NCBI GenBank assembly: GCA_003137095.1
Contig: PLET01000063.1
Location: 96,591 to 160,590 of the forward strand
DNA length: 64,000 nucleotides
From: Gammaproteobacteria bacterium
GTDB lineage: Bacteria > Pseudomonadota > Gammaproteobacteria > Steroidobacterales > Steroidobacteraceae
Reading direction: 5' to 3'
Shown here: piece by piece, positions 61,877-64,000 of the stretch
Layout of the letters: every line of letters starts with the position of its first letter
How positions within the stretch are numbered: the stretch's first letter is position 1
Translations under genes and position numbers: made by a program
Notes under the pieces: generated by a model
Seen by the model: the letters and a program-made list of their open reading frames with translations, nothing else
What the model was told of the DNA's origin: nothing
Databases searched by the model: none

Positions 61877-63621
61877 AGGGCGCACCGCGCCGGCGGCGCA
61901 TACCCGGCGCCCTGATCACTGGCGTGCTGGTGCTCGCCTGGGGTGCCGCGCAGGCCGATGTCGCCGCGGTGCGCGCGCCGGCGCAGCCCGCACCGGCGAC
62001 GGCGCGCAGCGCCGCACGGCCGATCCACAAATCCGCCATCGCCAGTGCGCATCCGCTCGCGAGCGCGGCGGGGCGCGAGATTCTCGCCCAGGGCGGCAAT
62101 GCCTTCGATGCGGCGGTGGCGGTGTCGGCGGCCCTGGCGGTGGTCGAACCGAGCAGCTCGGGCCTGGGCGGCGGCGGGTTTTACCTGCTGCGGCGCGCCG
62201 ATGGCTCGGCCACCCTGGTGGATGCGCGCGAGAAGGCACCGCAGGCGGCGACGCGCGACATGTATCTGGATGCGGCCGGCCAGCCCATCGCCGACGCCTC
62301 GACCGACGGGCCGCGGGCGGCGGGGATTCCCGGCGAACCGGCGGCGTTCGAATATCTCGCGCGCAAATACGGCCGGCTGCCGCTGAAGACCAGCCTCGCC
62401 CCCGCCATCCGCCTGGCGCGCGAGGGCTTTCCGATGTACGCGCGTCTGCAATCGGGCATCCGCTACAAGCGCGGCAACCTGCTGCATTCACCGGCCGCGG
62501 CCAAGGTGTTCCTGACGCAGGGCGGCGAGCCTCCGCAGATCGGGGCGATGATCAAGCAGCCGGATCTGGCCGACACCCTGCAGGCCCTGGCGGAACGCGG
62601 TGCCGCCGGCTTTTACGCCGGCCGCGTGGCGCGGGATCTGGTCGCCGGCGTGCGCGCCGGCGGCGGCATCTGGACGCTTGCGGATCTGGCCGCCTACCGG
62701 GTGGTGGAACGCAAGCCCGTGACGGGTGAGTACCACGGCGCGCGCATCGTCTCGGCGCCGCCGCCCTCCTCGGGCGGGGTCGCGCTGCTCGATGCGCTCA
62801 ACATCCTGTCGGGCTTTGATCTCGGGAACTTCGATCCGGCCACACGCAAGCACGTGATCATCGAATCGATGCGGCGCGCCTTTCGCGACCGCGCAGTGTA
62901 TCTCGGCGACCCGGACTTCGTGAGCGTGCCGGTGGCGCTCATCACCAGCCGGGCGTATGCGGCCGGCCAGGGGGCGAGCATCCGCGTCGACAAGGCCATG
63001 CCGAGCGATCTGCTGCCGGGCGTGGATGCGCCGCCCGGGGGCATGCAGACCACGCACTTCTCGATTCTCGACTCGGCGGGCAATGCCGTCGCCGCCACGA
63101 TTTCCATCAATCTGTGGCTGGGCAGCGGCTACATGGTCGACAAGACCGGGGTGCTGCTGAATGACACCATGGATGATTTCTCGGCCAAGCCGGATCAGCC
63201 GAATGCCTTCGGTCTGGTGGGCGGATCGGCCAACGCCATCGCGCCGCAGAAGCGCCCGCTGTCGAGCATGACGCCGACATTCGTCACGACCAAGGACGGC
63301 ATGATGATCGTCGGATCGCCCGGCGGCAGCTTCATCATCAGCATGGTGCTGCTGGCAACGCTCAACTATGTGGACGGCATGAGCGCCGCGGACATCGTCA
63401 AATATCCGCATTACCACCAACAATATCTGCCCGACGTCGTCGATTACGAGAGCGGTGCGCTGACGCCCGAGGAGATCACGGTGCTGCAGGCCAAGGGACA
63501 GAAACTCAAGGAGGGCCGCCGGGCGTGGGGCAACATGCAGGTGGTCACCTGGGATTTCGCTTCCGGGGCGGTGCAGGCGGCATCCGATCCGCGCGGCGAA
63601 GGCGCGGGCCTGGTCTACTAA
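61873..63621 (+). CDS. ggt: Gamma-glutamyltransferase
   Basis: 582 residues from a TTG overlapping the coaD stop (TTGA). Signal peptide to about residue 27 ([15 protein letters not shown]). [31 protein letters not shown], and the autoprocessing site [16 protein letters not shown] (nucleophile Thr), followed by [10 protein letters not shown]. The precursor cleaves itself before that Thr into two subunits. Periplasmic glutathione or gamma-glutamyl peptide hydrolysis and transfer. Convergent with mutM, 16 bp apart. Confidence 0.95.
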   Translation: MKGAPRRRRIPGALITGVLVLAWGAAQADVAAVRAPAQPAPATARSAARPIHKSAIASAHPLASAAGREILAQGGNAFDAAVAVSAALAVVEPSSSGLGGGGFYLLRRADGSATLVDAREKAPQAATRDMYLDAAGQPIADASTDGPRAAGIPGEPAAFEYLARKYGRLPLKTSLAPAIRLAREGFPMYARLQSGIRYKRGNLLHSPAAAKVFLTQGGEPPQIGAMIKQPDLADTLQALAERGAAGFYAGRVARDLVAGVRAGGGIWTLADLAAYRVVERKPVTGEYHGARIVSAPPPSSGGVALLDALNILSGFDLGNFDPATRKHVIIESMRRAFRDRAVYLGDPDFVSVPVALITSRAYAAGQGASIRVDKAMPSDLLPGVDAPPGGMQTTHFSILDSAGNAVAATISINLWLGSGYMVDKTGVLLNDTMDDFSAKPDQPNAFGLVGGSANAIAPQKRPLSSMTPTFVTTKDGMMIVGSPGGSFIISMVLLATLNYVDGMSAADIVKYPHYHQQYLPDVVDYESGALTPEEITVLQAKGQKLKEGRRAWGNMQVVTWDFASGAVQAASDPRGEGAGLVY

Positions 63622-63637
63622 GAACGGCGCAGGCCGA

Positions 63638-64000
63638 TCAGCGCTGGCAGTGAGGACACCAATAGGTGGAGCGCTGGCCCTGGGTGAATTGCTTGATGGG
63701 CGTGCGGCAGCGGCGGCAGGGTTCGCCGGCGCGTTCGTAGACGGCGAGCTTTTGCCGGAAATAGCCCGGGATCCCGTCGCTGTTGACGTAGTCCCGCAGG
63801 GTGGTGCCGCCGATGGCGATCGCCTCGGACAGCACCTCCTTGACGGCGACCGCCAGCGCCTGCGCCTGCGCGCGGCTCAAGCGGCGCGCCGCGCGACGCG
63901 GCGAGACGCCCGCGCGAAACAGCGCCTCGCTGGCGTAGATGTTGCCGACGCCGACCACCCCCTGTGAATTCATCAGCAGCTGCTTGATCGCCACCGCGCG
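63638..64000 (-). CDS. mutM: Formamidopyrimidine-DNA glycosylase, C-terminal part (runs off the right edge)
   Basis: Only the C-terminal ~120 residues are in the window. AIKQLLMNSQGVVGVGNIYA and SEALFRAGVSPRRAARRLS form the helix-two-turns-helix, GGTTLRDYVNSDGIPGYF follows, and the C-terminus is the zinc finger PCRRCRTPIKQFTQGQRSTY WCPHCQ (four Cys). It removes 8-oxoguanine and formamidopyrimidines. The catalytic N-terminal Pro lies beyond position 64000. Confidence 0.95.
   Translation of the reverse strand, partial: RAVAIKQLLMNSQGVVGVGNIYASEALFRAGVSPRRAARRLSRAQAQALAVAVKEVLSEAIAIGGTTLRDYVNSDGIPGYFRQKLAVYERAGEPCRRCRTPIKQFTQGQRSTYWCPHCQR

Noticed and set aside
1-64000. tRNA, rRNA, insertion sequences, prophage or integrated element
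   Set aside because: No cloverleaf, transposase, integrase, phage structural gene or terminal inverted repeat was recognised by eye; a tRNAscan or IS search could still find a missed one.

Overview
The window is GC-rich, gene-dense bacterial chromosome. The best guess is a gammaproteobacterium near the Xanthomonadales/Nevskiales/Steroidobacterales end of that class. The argument rests on gene order at the right end (rpoH-ftsX-ftsE-ftsY, divergent from rsmD-coaD-ggt, then mutM), a PdsS/PdsR-type two-component pair, an outer membrane (RND efflux lipoprotein, lipid A phosphoesterase, beta-barrel porin) and an alpha-type heat-shock sigma factor. No rRNA, tRNA, CRISPR array, insertion sequence or prophage was recognised.

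Layout. 1-3.1 kb: end of an RND efflux operon and a TPR/ATP-grasp protein. 3.2-9 kb: a three-gene 2-oxoacid oxidoreductase operon (GltD-like flavoprotein, fused gamma-alpha subunit, beta subunit) followed by a histone-deacetylase-family enzyme. 9-12.5 kb: cupin, a TetR regulator divergent from a saccharopine-dehydrogenase-like reductase with a doubled palindromic operator, a broken PadR gene behind a perfect palindrome, and small membrane proteins. 12.6-15.5 kb: a sigma-54-like promoter, a two-repeat poly-His protein and an overlapping TPR/O-GlcNAc-transferase-type protein. 15.5-29.5 kb: mixed metabolic and envelope genes (old yellow enzyme, porin, secreted and lipoproteins, acyltransferase, PilT-like ATPase, haloacid dehalogenase, aldo/keto reductase, pirin). 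29.6-38.5 kb: MscS channel, subclass B3 metallo-beta-lactamase-fold enzyme, a relic of a BchE-type radical SAM gene, an MFS transporter, a cytochrome b561/molybdoenzyme pair, two small lipoproteins and a GST. 38.6-45.3 kb: pseudokinase with Calx-beta domain, ABC-F ATPase, Ada/AlkA-type and Ogt repair genes, VapBC-type pair, a 23-residue membrane microprotein. 45.3-52.9 kb: transketolase-like enzyme, PdsS/PdsR kinase-regulator pair, an orphan PhoB-like regulator, an LpxH-like phosphoesterase and small coiled-coil genes. 52.9-54.7 kb: a deletion scar joining the remains of an S9 peptidase to the tail of a PEP-CTERM-like protein. 54.6-64 kb: acyl-CoA dehydrogenase, second HDAC-family enzyme, Mpo1-like protein, then the conserved housekeeping block.

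How the genes work together. The clearest functional units are: the Kor-type operon, where subunits overlap or lie 15 bp apart and the flavoprotein probably moves electrons between the 2-oxoacid oxidoreductase and NAD(P)H; the alkylation-repair pair; the cytochrome b/molybdoenzyme pair; the PdsS/PdsR kinase-regulator pair; and ftsY-ftsE-ftsX. A CIRCE operator is embedded in the rpoH promoter, which would put the heat-shock sigma factor under HrcA control. Several relics (PadR, universal stress protein, BchE-like, S9 peptidase, PEP-CTERM tail) show that the accessory parts of this region are being eroded by deletion and frameshift.
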